Part shown: piece after piece, positions 49,398 to 59,890 of the stretch
How positions within the stretch are numbered: the first letter of the stretch is position 1
Layout of the letters: every line of letters begins with the position of its first letter
Assembly (NCBI GenBank): GCA_022606425.2
Contig: JAHDVF020001469.1
Span: forward strand, 124,001-188,000
DNA length: 64,000 nucleotides
Direction: 5' to 3'
From: Lepidostoma basale
Taxonomy: Eukaryota > Arthropoda > Insecta > Trichoptera > Lepidostomatidae
Made by a program: the position numbers and the translations under genes
Notes under the pieces: model-generated
What the model saw: the letters and a program-made list of their open reading frames with translations, nothing else
The model's database searches: none
Told to the model about the DNA's origin: nothing

Positions 49398-49650
49398 TTA
49401 TGGAACGAGACAGTATTAACCCCAGAAATGTATCAAAAAAATGGTTAAATGGAAAAAAAGTATATGTTAACAATGTGAATGGAACTAGAAATAGAGTAAG
49501 ACCGAGGAAAACGTGGCACCATCAAATAAATAAAATATTGAATGTCGGCCATGTGAGGAGTCGGAGAAATCGACGCGCGTGCAAGAGGAAGGAAGCGGTT
49601 AAGGAAGCGTGAAAAATATGTCAGGAAATAAATAGTGAGAAATATGTCAA
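49398..49650 (+). mobile_element. LINE group A fragment
   Basis: KVYVNNVNGTRNRVRPRKTW, INKILNVGHVRSRRNRRACK; lost tail. The last 30 bp repeat GTGAGAAATATGTCA. Confidence 0.6.
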
Positions 49651-49803
49651 GATAAAATCAACATGTAGATATTAACATACAAAATAATATTTTCTAATCC
49701 ATTGTTTTGGCCGAAACACAATGATATTTCAGTATTATTAACTGTTAAAATTTATAACACTGTTATGATATCACAATTTTGATCATTTTTTTTTGAGTGT
49801 CGC

Positions 49804-49839
49804 CACAGCTGTTTCGCCAACCAATGTTGTCATCATCGG
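49804..49839 (-). ncRNA. hammerhead-like core, F2
   Basis: CCGATGA, T, GACAAC/GTTGGC with one G-U pair, GAAA, ACAGCTGT, G. Two problems: U4 is C and the cleavage-site base is G. Confidence 0.4.
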
Positions 49840-49881
49840 GTGTTACAAATAACCCAACGTGATGCGAGTTGTATGTAACAC

Positions 49882-49918
49882 CCGACGATGAAAAACACCG
49901 GTTGGCGTAACAGCTGTC
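49882..49918 (+). ncRNA. hammerhead-like core, F2
   Basis: CCGACGA, decayed helix II, GTAA for GAAA, then CAGCTGTC. Degenerate. Confidence 0.35.
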
Positions 49919-49975
49919 GCGATACTCAAAAAGTGAATAATGAAAATTGTGATACTATTTTTTTTTTAGTTTTAA

Positions 49976-50439
49976 TAGTTAGGAATATTTTCTAATATCC
50001 TACTATGTATTACTTTCTTCATTAATGTCGCTATATTGAAATTAGCTATAACGACTCTTGTTTCTTTGATCACCGTATTTACTGAGATAACCCTTCTGGA
50101 TCCGTTTATCTTAACTTTTCCGAAAAAAATCGTAATGAAATAGATTTCAGAAAAACCTTTTTACCGTTGAGCGAGATGAAAATCAACATGTAGATTTACG
50201 GCGCACAAAGGATGTATTAAAAATTTAAAAGTCTCGCAGCCTAAATCACTACGTCATTCAAAGGCTCGCAATATCGGAGGCTGCTATTATGAATTTTCTT
50301 TGAAAAATTACCCAACCCCGATACAAGCGTTGCCTATAATATAGGAATCACTCGCACAAAGGATCTTTTCAATAGGGATTACTAACCGGATCCTAGATTC
50401 ACAAGGTTCTAATGACACACGATTATTTTTTTAAAACCA
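49976..50439. other. no recognisable gene
   Basis: 50,150-50,400 is moderately GC-rich without a convincing frame or repeat. Confidence 0.35.
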
Positions 50440-50447
50440 GTTTCTAT

Positions 50448-50653
50448 CAGTGGCGGTACTCCCATAGAAGCCGAAAAGCCCGGCTTGCGTAAGAAATTTT
50501 GAATCAAAACCTCTTCTGGCTTACAGTGTTTCAGCAGTGGCTATTCCTCTTACGTCTGATAGGAACATTATTGGAAGGTGATTTGGTGGGTTGTTGGTTT
50601 ACGCGGGGGCATGATTACTTAGATTCTGGGCTTTTATGGGAGTACCGCTACTG
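50448..50653. mobile_element. hAT-like MITE, 206 bp
   Basis: Begins CAGTGGCGGTACTCCCAT and ends ATGGGAGTACCGCTACTG, inverted with one mismatch. GTTTCTAT flanks it on both sides (50,440-50,447 and 50,654-50,661), a perfect 8-bp duplication, which is diagnostic of the hAT superfamily. No transposase inside. The insertion abuts a LINE group E remnant. Confidence 0.8.
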
Positions 50654-50659
50654 GTTTCT

Positions 50660-51010
50660 ATATGGACTTACGGAATCGAAGCAAAAGCAGACACTGTCAG
50701 AACCAAACATCTCTTTAGAGTAGCAGAAATGAGAACATTGCGACCAATTGTGGGGTTAACCCTTAGAAATAGGATACCCAATGAAGAAATTCGCAAATCC
50801 TGCAAAATTGAATAAAATGTGAAAATGGAGTAGGTAGAGAAGACGATTTTGGAGGGACCACACCAAGAGAATGGATCCAGCAAGAATTACTAAGATCGTG
50901 ATTCACAAGATTATAGAGGGCCGTCGACCACCAGGACGACCACCAAAGAGATGGAATGTAGGCTGGTCGCCTTCATCACAGGAAGAAAGTTGATATCCTG
51001 CATAAACAGA
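50660..51010 (+). pseudogene. LINE group E C-terminal remnant
   Basis: YGIEAKADTVRTKHLFRVAE, MRTLRPIVGLTLRNRIPNEE, IRKSCKIE then frame changes to FWRDHTKRMDPARITKIV and IEGRRPPGRPPKRWNVGWSP. Matches 785-1,162. Confidence 0.65.
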
Positions 51011-52030
51011 TCTCAAGATATATATTCAGAAGAAGAAGAAGAAGAAGTTTCAATAATAATATTCTTACATAAAAGTGGAGAAAGATCGTCAATGCCCTTT
51101 CCATCACAATGATGTTAGAGAAAATTAATATTAAATTGCTCTACAGTTCTGAGTGGACCTCAGTCGCCTCAAAAAGTATCTCCAGCCGACTCTATCCTGA
51201 GCCCTGGACTTCTACTCGTTTGGTCTGACTTCCGACAATTGTAGGTCCTTTAGAACAACGACCAGCCAAAAAAGTCGCAGACTTCCCATGTTGCATCTTC
51301 CCCCTGGTCTTGTACATTTCAACTATTCTGGTAATGACAGCTGCACTATTCTCACCAGATGCTAAGCCTACCTAACCCGTTGGAGTTTTAGTTATTATTA
51401 TATTATATTTAAACTTTGTGAAAAAATCTTTTTCTTCTTCGTCTTAATTTACCCCTTGAAATAAGGAGTGAGTATTTTATACACTCATCATCACATATTA
51501 TATAAATATATTATATAAATATGCTTAATTTATTCAATGCTTGTGATACCGATATTTTTGAGAAATAATATATGTATTTTTTACCTTTTTCTGCATTTTG
51601 GCAGAAACTTAGAACTTTGCCAGTCTAAGGCGCAAGCCGTCTATATCACGTGTATCGGTTTATTAAATTTTCCACGAAATTTGGCCGGAATTAACTTCTT
51701 ACTGAAATTTTTCATCCCCCGCCCGATATTTCAGCTACCTGATGGAACCGGAGGCTGCAAGGGTGTCCCAGAGGGATGTTTTTAAGGGTGTTAAATATTC
51801 CACGTCTAAACTGCTTAAGAAATCAATTTGATAGCATTTTCTTCTTCTAAATTGTGCTTACGCAGCCACCTTTGAAATGTTTCATTTTAAATTTGACGTA
51901 ATATTCACGGCTTCACATGGTTTCTTGAAATTATTAATACTTTCTACAATTATTTATTTCAATTAATGTTATTATTTTATTTGTAGGCTGATTATTTCGT
52001 TCACATTATTAAATAAACTAACTTATTAAT
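51011..52030. other. mostly unassigned
   Basis: 51,150-51,290 looks like a further minus-strand LINE scrap (TCGCCTCAAAAAGTATCTCC). 51,600-51,780 has an open plus frame of no recognised product. The rest is AT-rich. Confidence 0.3.
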
Positions 52031-52032
52031 TA

Positions 52033-52412
52033 ACAAACTAACCATCACGCCGTTTCCCCGAAAAGAAGGCAGAAAGAATGTACCCCCTCAATTTTTTTCC
52101 TAACATACTTCCTTCGCTTCCTCAAAATTCATACATCGTGTCATGCACGCACGTCAAAATCTCTAGCGTCTCAAGTTTTCTTGGCCTTCTTTAATTTTTA
52201 TACGTTTATTACCATTTTTTCTTCCTTTGGTATTTCCATGTGCCCAAACCATCTTAATGATACTTTCATTACATAACACTTTTATTCGCACCGCATTCAC
52301 TTTTTATATTTTCATTCGATAATTCGTCTAAGAAATCTAATTTATAATTAATTTATTCTATTTTCATTCTTCTTTTGACAGTTCCATACATAAGGATTCC
52401 ATGCATTATAAA
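52033..52412 (-). mobile_element. LINE group A 3' fragment, diverged
   Basis: Tail at 52,030-52,042, CACGCCGTTTCCCCG, complement of MNFEEAKEVC and HMEIPKEEKMVINV. Internal deletion at 52,165-52,175. Confidence 0.6.
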
Positions 52413-52534
52413 ATTCATGGTAATTTATCTATGTTTTTTAATTTCTTTATTTAACTGTTTTATTTTAAATACTGCTATTGTTTGACAATTTCAATTTATT
52501 TATTATGATAATTGTCGTGACAGAAGTCGTGTCA

Positions 52535-52700
52535 TAATAGTCCTCGAGGAGTCGAATAAATCAACGTGCGTGCATGACACGATTTACGAATGTTGAGAGA
52601 TCTAAAGAAGTGAAAGTGAAAGAGAAAAAACAATGGAGCGGTCCATTCTTTCTGACTACCCCCTGCGAGTCTACGTGATGGTGACTAGGTAGTTAGTCAC
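52535..52700 (+). mobile_element. LINE group A 3' fragment, diverged
   Basis: RSRINQRACMTRFTNVERSK, then GCGGTCCATTCTTTCTGACT and CGTGATGGTGACTAGGTAG. Confidence 0.5.
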
Positions 52701-53218
52701 TATAGATTACTTCCTGTGCCTTCATATTTATTTTAATACTGTTTGCTGTTTTAACACTTTAACTTGAATATATTTCTTCAAACTGGTAATTTTTTAAAAT
52801 AAATGTGACAACAAACATCTATGCAAATATATTTTTGGTTACACTCCTAGCCGACTTCAATGATAATAAATAATGTTATGTGTCTATTTCAAAATACCTT
52901 GGATATATTACCTTCTACTCTCTTCACATATATTTTTTCTTTTTTACTATGTTTCTAAGTAAAGAAAAATGTATCCCATAATATCCGTATATACTCCGAT
53001 TCGTCACTTGAAGATGTCGCGACAGTAAAAACCGGAAACACGTCTTAAAAGGGGACAATAAAATGGCGGCCCAAAGCGGAAACGGCTGTGAAATGGCGTC
53101 GAAGTGCGGATTGATGGCCGACGTAAAAATCGCTAAGTGAACCAGGCAATAACCTCCGATTCGTGTGTGGACACCTGACTACTGAGCGCACAGGTACACC
53201 TCTACGTTTTAGGGGTCG
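52701..53218 (+). other. unassigned; small ORF at 53,063-53,140
   Basis: An ATG in good context (AAAATGG) opens 25 codons (MAAQSGNGCEMASKCGLMAD..) in a GC-richer patch 53,000-53,160. Upstream is a decayed CTTGAAGA..GTCGCGACAG..ACCGGAAAC segment like the ribozyme repeats. Most likely not a gene. Confidence 0.2.
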
Positions 53219-53219
53219 T

Positions 53220-53700
53220 AAACCACGTTTTCTTTTTCTTCAATAGTGTGGCCTCCTGCGAAGCCAATTTCTAGATGTCGATTAACCTTTTGGTGGTCTA
53301 CCCGGGAATCGTGTACCTTGGAGCTTGCTGTATCTATTATTCGCATATGTGCATACCAAAGTATTCTCCATTGCCAACCCCAGTTCAATGCAGCAGAATG
53401 ATTCATTCTTCTTCTTCCGCTTTTTGTCTAATCACAACTCCGTGGTGCATAGGGCCTCAAGGAATCTTCTCCTATATCATCTCCTCTTCTCCAGGTGGCT
53501 CTAGGTCTGCCTTGCTTCCTCTTTCCCCCATAGGGGACCAGTATAGTGCGCCCTGAGCGATGCAGGCTGGGTTCCGTCTCAGAATGTGACCGATCCACTG
53601 CCATTTGCGTCTAGCGACTTGTTCTCTAATTGGCTTTTCGCCTGCCATGGTCCAGAGAACGGCATTTGACACTGTTTGATCTGATATGTCTGATCTCCCT
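53220..53700 (-). pseudogene. LINE group H C-terminal remnant
   Basis: Minus strand: DQTVSNAVLWTMAGEKPIRE, QVARRKWQWIGHILRRNPAC, IAQGALYWSPMGER, then frame change to RPRATWRR. RRKWRWIGH.LR..P..I...AL.W.P.G.R is a common insect LINE tail. Confidence 0.65.
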
Positions 53701-53702
53701 TC

Positions 53703-53935
53703 ATACCTACAGATCTAAGCTGAAAACACATATTTTTCATATGTCATACTTAAATTAAAACTCAACTTATAAATTTAGTTTTATTTTACTTTCTAACTGA
53801 TTGCGAATATCGGATTCATAATTTATTTAGATTATTAGATTTAAAACACGTCTTAATGCGCCCTTGAGGTAATAACATAAAAAAACAGCGCTTTAAAAGT
53901 TAGCAAATTATTATTTTTATTATTAACGAGATATT
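53703..53935 (+). mobile_element. LINE group K (CR1-like) 3' end
   Basis: LRSKLKTHIFHMSYLN stop, then a 3' UTR with ACACGTCTTAATGCGCCCTTGAGG, GCGCTTTAAAAGTTAGC and an (ATT)n end. Same 3' UTR as 62.88-63.07 kb. Confidence 0.65.
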
Positions 53936-54548
53936 CTATCTTGCATATTCCCTATTTTCGTATTCCTAATCACACAGTGTCTAGTCAGAGATGCTCGTGA
54001 CTGTATTAATTTCTGATATTCTATGTTGTTTTTTTATAATTGTACTGTCCGCCATGCATTTGATTCCCTGCGTACATTCAAAAGTTATTATTTTAATAAA
54101 TTACAAACTGAAACTGCTCAGGGAACCAGCAAGTGAGAATTTTCGTAGGCAGGTAGTTTTGTGAGAATTTAAAAAAATACATGTTACCAACCCCTGTCCG
54201 TGGCAATAGTAATATTTACGATAGTAATTTGGTCTTTGTTGCCTTTTTGGGTACTAAAATGTGAGGAGTCTGAGGGAAAATTTCCAATCCATCCCTGTAA
54301 AAGTGACAGGGCTGTATTATTTTATGGGTGGTGATTTGTGAGGTACATTCGTGCTAGGGGTCCCTTTTACTAGCAATGATTATTTTATTATAAATTTATT
54401 ATCTCTTTGCTATACTCACTTATTATAGGAAATAATGCTTCCTGTATAGAAACAAATGTGTTTTTATTTAATATTAAGGGGAATGAGTTTGTCCTTGGAT
54501 ATGTTTCGAGAAAATAGATTTTTTGTCATATTAAATACATATTATTTA
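53936..54548. other. no recognisable gene
   Basis: Mixed AT-rich sequence without named repeats. Confidence 0.4.
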
Positions 54549-54549
54549 T

Positions 54550-54862
54550 TGAATAATGATGGATCCCTGAGATAGTTTAGACATATGGAACGAATAGATG
54601 ATAGTAGAATGGTTAAAAAGTTGTACACAAGCAGCGTGAGTGGAAAAAAAGCCGAGGACGACCGAGGAAAACATGGCATGACCAAATTAATCAATTACTA
54701 AAAGGCGGCCACATTCGAAGTCGGAATAATCGAGCTGCGTCCATGGTACGATGTATGAATGTAGAGGAAGCCCGAGAGGTATGCCAGGACAGAGCATTGT
54801 GGCGATTCATCCTCTCTGCCTACCACTCCGGAGAAATGGCGTGATGGTTAGTTAGTTATGAT
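54550..54862 (+). mobile_element. LINE group B 3' fragment
   Basis: MERIDDSRMVKKLYTSSVSG, one frameshift at KKSRGRPRKTW, HDQINQLLKGGHIRSRNNRA, RCMNVEEAREVCQDRALWR, SGEMA, TGATGGTTAGTTAGTTA. Confidence 0.7.
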
Positions 54863-54884
54863 GTAAATCCCCATATTAAATAAT

Positions 54885-55045
54885 TAATTCAAATTAAACC
54901 GTTTGTTTTCTAGAGGTTTTATCATTTTTATGTTTCGTCTTGCTGAGGCAGCATCAATCATTTGATTATGCCTTAGAACGGCAAAACATGTCATTTCCAT
55001 AAAATATAATAAAACTTCTAGATAACTTTATATTCGAATTAATTA
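54885..55045. repeat. Penelope-like F1 inverted pair
   Basis: GTTTGTTTTCTAGAGGTTTTATC to 54,950, then TTTGATTATGCCTTAGAACGGC, AAAACATGTCATTTCCAT, AACTTCTAGATAAC. The arms are separated by only a few bases. Confidence 0.6.
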
Positions 55046-55049
55046 CAAG

Positions 55050-55120
55050 TTGAATAATTTTTTGGAAACATTGTATTTTCACAATACTTTTTTGCACTTT
55101 TCACAAACATGTTTCGGGAA
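55050..55120 (+). mobile_element. Penelope-like F9 arm
   Basis: ATTGTATTTTCACAATACTT, TTGCACTTTTCACAAACATG, TTTCGGG. Compare 14.72 kb. Confidence 0.45.
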
Positions 55121-55170
55121 TTTTAACAGTTAAATGATGTTGAGTTATTACTTATATACTAAATGACGAG

Positions 55171-55192
55171 TGAAAAGTGGAGGGGGGGGGGG
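55171..55192. repeat. poly-G run
   Basis: A run of about 16 G, unusual in this AT-rich DNA. Confidence 0.8.
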
Positions 55193-55419
55193 GGAATTAA
55201 ATTTAGCTACAGGGTAAATTGTTATTTATTTGGAATAATAAGACAGGATAAATAAATCAATTAAGTAATAAGACGTTAGGTTTAGTTGGTTGTTTATAAT
55301 ATCTTTGTTGTTTGTGCAAAAAAGTGTTGTAAAAATAAAATGTTTCCAAAAAGTTATTTAAATGTGAATCTACAACAAAGTGATGGCTATTATACAAGAA
55401 AAAAAAAAAACTCTTTGTT

Positions 55420-55580
55420 TATTTTTTTTTATTCATCGCGTCAGACGTTTTGTGAACCAATAATGGCATCAACTGGTGTTATAATGAACAGTTTAGTGTA
55501 TCACCTGATCATGTTGACCTTGGTTGGCGAAACAGTTGTCGCAATACTTTTATGGAAATGAAATAAATTAATTTTAACAT
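55420..55580. repeat. Penelope-like F2 inverted pair, diverged
   Basis: Left: ATCGCGTCAGACGTTTTGTG, ACTGGTGTTATAATG. Right: TATCACCTGATCATGTTGAC, GGTTGGCGAAACAGTTGTCGC. The right core reads CTGATCA with GAAA intact; helix II pairs poorly. Confidence 0.5.
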
Positions 55581-55584
55581 GATT

Positions 55585-56085
55585 TAACTAACTAACTAAC
55601 CATCACGCAGTCTCCCCGAAGGGATAGGCAGAAAGAACGGACTGCCACACTTTTCATTCCTAACATTTTTTACTCGCTTCCTCAACATTCATACATCATG
55701 TCATGCACGGGCGTCGATTTCTCTGACTCCTCACGTGGCCGACACTCAATATTTGATATATTTGATCGTGCCACGTTTTCCTCGGTCCTCCTCTATTTCT
55801 GGTTCCATTTACATCGTTAACATATGTTTTTTTAACCATTCTTTCTTCATTCATTCTTGCCATATGGCCAACCCATCTTATTGATCCATTCATTATTTTG
55901 TTCATAACACCATAATTCGCACCCCATTCACTTCTTATATTTTCATTCGACACTCTATCATACACAGAGTATCTACACATTCGTCTAAGAGATCTCATTT
56001 CTACTGCATTTATTCCACTTTTATCCTTCTTTTGCCAGCTCTATGCTTCGCTTCCATACATAAGGGTCGGTAGAAGAATTTAATA
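55585..56085 (-). mobile_element. LINE group A 3' fragment
   Basis: Tail (TTAG)n at 55,585-55,600; minus strand open for 100 codons: MRSLRRMCRYSVYDRVSNEN, HMARMNEERMVKKTYVNDVN, RSQRNRRPCMT. Runs upstream to PTLMYGSEA at ~56,070. Confidence 0.7.
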
Positions 56086-56845
56086 ATTACATAATTTAGA
56101 ATCAAATCAAAAACATATTATTTTTTTTAAATCTGTGGAAAAATCCGTGTTACTCGCCTTTCAGAACCTGAAGATGAAGACGAAAACGATCTCCGAAACA
56201 TCGGTCTCAAGATCCCAAAAATCATATTGCTACTAAACATGAAAATCTACGCAATTATTCAAAAACATATATATTAAAGAAATTAAGCATTCTGTGCTCA
56301 AAACCACCACCAGAATAAATATTTTTACTTGTATTTTGTGATATCCGTGTCACGTTTCTTTTGTGTATTAGTCACACACACTTCCGAAAGTACGTTCGTT
56401 CAAATTTATAGATACAACGTGTTTCAAAAGTCCCGTATGCATAGGGGAGGACGGGAGCAATCGGGGGATGGGGCGAAAAGCGAACACAACATGTCTGATT
56501 GCATCTGAAATGTCAATTGCCTGTTTGACAAATCCAGTTTGATCTTGTGTTTTCTGAACACAATTCCACCGTCTCCCCTTTCCCGGGATATCGGATTCTG
56601 TTTGCGGTCTTATCAGTCAAGTTTCGCATTTGGAAGGAGGCAATTCGATTTATTTCGTAAAAGATACACAAAATGGCGATTCGAAAACGTTCCATTCACG
56701 AACGCAATAACACAAAATGACACTTTAAATATAGTCACGTGTTTTTAATGAATAAACACTTTAAACTGCATATTAAAAATATAGATGAGAATGTTTGTTT
56801 TTTTGGAAGTTTTATGATTAAAAGAGCGTTATTCAAAGAATCGAA
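56086..56845. other. largely non-repetitive
   Basis: A degenerate hammerhead-like order lies at 56,168-56,203 (CTGAAGA, imperfect helix II, GAAACATC). 56,430-56,700 is less AT-rich (CTCCCCTTTCCCGGG), but no frame or splice pattern is convincing. Confidence 0.35.
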
Positions 56846-56849
56846 AAAA

Positions 56850-57310
56850 AAAGTTTTCTTCTATATACGCCATACTTTGTGTTATTATGATGCTTTATTT
56901 CTTTTTCTTTTTTATGTATAATACTTTGTATATACAACATTTATATAAAAAAATAAAATTACAAATCTTTATCACATCAGTCAGATCATGAAAACAATTT
57001 TATAATATTTTAAAAATGTATCGTTATAATGAAGAAGGACTGGTTGTCCGAAACATGTCTATGTACTTTTATTTTATAAACAATGTTGTATTTATATTTA
57101 AACTTTGTATATACAACACTTATATTAAAAATAAAAGAACTAATCTTTATTACATCTGTCAGATCATGTAAACAATTTTATAATGTATTAAAAATGTATC
57201 TTTATAATGAAGAAGGACTGGTTGTCTTAGACATGTCTTTGTACTTTTATTTAACTTTTATTTATAAGTGAATCCTTTACAAAGTATATAAAAAAGAAAA
57301 AGAGAAAAAA
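56850..57310. mobile_element. Penelope-like F4 repeats, two tandem units
   Basis: Two direct F4 copies (~190 bp): TATACAACA.TTATATAAAAA, CAGTCAGATCATG, ACAATTTTATAAT, AAGAAGGACTGGTTGTC, ACATGTCT.TGTACTTTTATTT. The first core (57,031-57,060) keeps helix II and GAAAC but lost C3-U4; in the second GAAA is TTAG. Confidence 0.6.
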
Positions 57311-57369
57311 TGTTTTCTCTTAAAAAGGATTAAATTTTTTTTTAAATATGTGTGAATGTCTTATTATTT

Positions 57370-57605
57370 TTATTACTATAATTTTGTTACGGCTCTTTTC
57401 ATCATTACAGCACGAGCCAAATCGATGTAAAGGGTATAGCTATCCTATTGATTCTCGTGATATGTGATAGGTAGCTAATCTATCGCCATTTTATTGTCAC
57501 GTGAATTCTATACCAGACCATCGACAGTGTGATCACATTGCCATCGCCAGGGATCGAACCCGGGACCTTCGGTGTGGCAATAAAAGCACTTACCACTATG
57601 GCCAT
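57370..57605 (-). mobile_element. SINE1 full-length copy
   Basis: Head box A region ATAGTGGTAAGTGC, box B GGGTTCGATCCCTGG, body TGACAATAAAATGGCGATAG, end CATCGATTTGGCTCGTGC, (AAT)n-like tail. Confidence 0.7.
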
Positions 57606-57614
57606 TTATAGTGG

Positions 57615-58036
57615 AGTTCTATTTCTAACCCTTATGTAGGAAAGCGAAGCATAAAACTGGCAGAAGAAGGATGAGAGCAGAATAAATGCGTAAAAGATGA
57701 GATCTTTAATGATGTGTTATAAAACGATGTACGACAGAGTTTCAAATGCTGATAAGGAAGTATTTTCAATAAAATTATGAAAGGATCACTGCAATGGTTT
57801 GGTCACGTGGAACGTATGGATGAAGAAAGAATGAAAATACGGAGTCGAGGTAGACTGAGGATAACATGGCTTGACCTAATAAATCATTTTAAAGGTCGCC
57901 ATGCTAGAAGTCGGAAGAGTAAATGTATGTGTATGACTCGCTGTGTGAATGTGGAGGAATCTAGAGTAGTGTGGCAGGATAGAGTAGGGTGGCGGACCAA
58001 TATATCTGCTTCCCTTTGGTGTGATGGTTTGTTGTT
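57615..58036 (+). mobile_element. LINE group C 3' fragment
   Basis: SNPYVGKRSIKLAEEG-like start, MKGSLQWFGHVERMDEERMK, deletion to IRSRGRLRITWLDLINHFKG, CVNVEESRVVWQDRVGWR, then GTGTGATGGTTTGTTGTTG. Confidence 0.65.
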
Positions 58037-58061
58037 GTTGTATGTATGAATAGATTGTTTT

Positions 58062-58370
58062 ATATCCCACGATGCAGAACCAACCTGCCAACGGTTATGC
58101 CCATAGATAGAGCAATATCTTTGCTTAATCGTATCACCTCGGAATTTGACGTATTTTGTGATAGTCTGGCTCACCTGAGGGAAGCACTGTCCTTATTATA
58201 TGTGTATATATTGATTTTATCAATTTGTCATGTATCTTATGTTTCTCCCTGTTTTTATTATTTAATTATGTTTGGCTTATTATTGTGTATCTCCAACTTG
58301 TATCCTTAGTGTATTGGAAAATAATTATGTAACGCTTAGGATATATTCAAATAAATAAATGAAATGTATA
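58062..58370 (+). mobile_element. LINE group J 3' end
   Basis: PRCRTNLPTVMPIDRAISLL, NRITSEFDVFCDSLAHLREA, 3' UTR, (AAAT)n end at 58,350-58,362. Confidence 0.6.
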
Positions 58371-59222
58371 TATGGAAGTTTGAAGAGAGAGGATACAATT
58401 TAATAACTTAAACAAAAAACATTAGTTATATTGTTTATGTTACTAATCACTTCTATAAAACAAGAAAATTTAATAAATCAAGTGTCTGATTTTGAAATTA
58501 TATTTGTTTAAAAAGTTGCCATGTTTGTTAACTACCCTACGTATTTGAACGTACGTGTTACGTTCAATGTGACTGCACCATTCTGCGCTATCCCATATCA
58601 CGTACGCGCTTGAGAAAAAGTAATGTACCTTAAATGTACAAACGGTTAGGGATACGCGCGTGTGCCAACAACACTCGAGTACAAGTCTTCATAAATAAGA
58701 TAGTTTTACAAGGGACACGCGAAGTGTGTGGCCGAGTATTTGACGTTTCGTTATTTAAAAAAATATAATTAATATATAATTAAATTTTTTTAATAAAAAA
58801 TCTCGTTTTTTTGCACTTTTCTTAGAAACCCAAAGGTAGGGCGGTTAATAGATAAATCGCTACAAAAAAATCAAATACGTTTCATTACAATATTACCCCA
58901 TTCAAAAGTACTTACCGATACGAAAGAAGGGAAATTCCACAAATAAAATGTATAAAGAAAAATCCCTTTTCTCCAACAAAGCTAAGTGCCCGAGGGTGAC
59001 ACAAATCGAGTCGAATTTACATAAATTGGGTTTGATGCGACTTCTCAATTTGGGCGCGTATGGGGACACATATTATCCCAATCTCCCCCGAATCGACGCG
59101 AGAGTCGCGATGTGTGACTTTTGATTTTTCCTCTCTTTCTATTATATCTCTCTCCGCTGTGATTTGCTCCCATCTTCCGTTTCCAATGCACACTGCTTAT
59201 TTACAAAATTTTCTCAAAATTT
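58371..59222. other. non-repetitive stretch with CG-rich patches
   Basis: 58,540-58,740 (ACGTACGTGTTACGTTC, CACGTACGCGC) and 58,985-59,120 hold most of the CpG in this part of the window. No frame or splice pattern is recognised. It could be regulatory. Confidence 0.3.
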
Positions 59223-59354
59223 TCCAAATTGCCTCTGGTGACACTGGTGGGAAGAGCAATTAATCTGCTGAACGCGGTCTCCTCGGAGATCGACGTCTTT
59301 CATATCAGTGAATGTACATTCAGAAAACAAATACTCTTAATTATGAAGAGAATG

Positions 59355-59890
59355 TTTTTTTTCAAATCAAATCAAATTAGTTTATTTTTTCAAAAGATAT
59401 TACAAACATTTTTTAAAGTTTAAGGCATCTATTGAGAACAGGTAAAATATAATAAAAAAATCGCACCTTGAATGTGAAACCGACGTAAGTGCAAATATAC
59501 AGTTTGGAGATATGGGAGTTTAAACATTTCATATTGTTTGGAAAAACTGTTTTTTTTTTAAATAAACCAATGATTTTCGGTTTATAGTAATATACCTATA
59601 AACCGAAAATCATTGGTTTATTAAAAAAAAAAACAGCTTTTCCAAGCAATATGAAATCTTTAAACTCCCATATCTCCAAACTGTATATTTGCACTTACGT
59701 CGGTTTTACACTCACGGTGCGATATAATTCCAGGAACGCATGAGAGATGGTTCGACATTAGGAATACAAGAGTCTCTCCAAAGTCAAGAGTATTTGTCTT
59801 CTGAATGTACTTTCACGAATATAAAAGACATCGATCTCCGGAGCGATCATGTTCAGCAGTTTGATGGCTCTCCCCACTGGCATCACCAGA
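59355..59890 (-). mobile_element. LINE group J copy inserted in another group J copy
   Basis: Starts at its own (TTTGA)n tail (complement CAAATCAAATCAAATTAG, 59,362), 3' UTR to 59,460, foldback, then 59,733-59,890 with the complement of LVMPVGRAIKLLNMI. Confidence 0.65.
59461..59722. mobile_element. foldback element, 262 bp, near-perfect palindrome
   Basis: Arms of ~120 bp (TCGCACC.TGA.TGT.AAAC, CGACGTAAGTGCAAATATAC, AACCAATGATTTTCGG) with few mismatches around GTAATATAC. Its removal rejoins the minus-strand LINE J. The high arm identity points to a young element. Confidence 0.7.

Larger units (their letters stand above)
49690..49975. repeat. Penelope-like F2 inverted pair
   Basis: TTGTTTTGGCCGAAACAC outer end, TATTTCAGTATTATTAACTG, core at 49,804-49,839, spacer, then the opposite core at 49,882-49,918 and GATACT. 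Spacer between cores is only ~40 bp. Confidence 0.65.

Noticed and set aside
53063..53140. Small protein gene (25 codons)
   Set aside because: Single short frame next to decayed ribozyme-repeat sequence, without splice, promoter or poly-A support.
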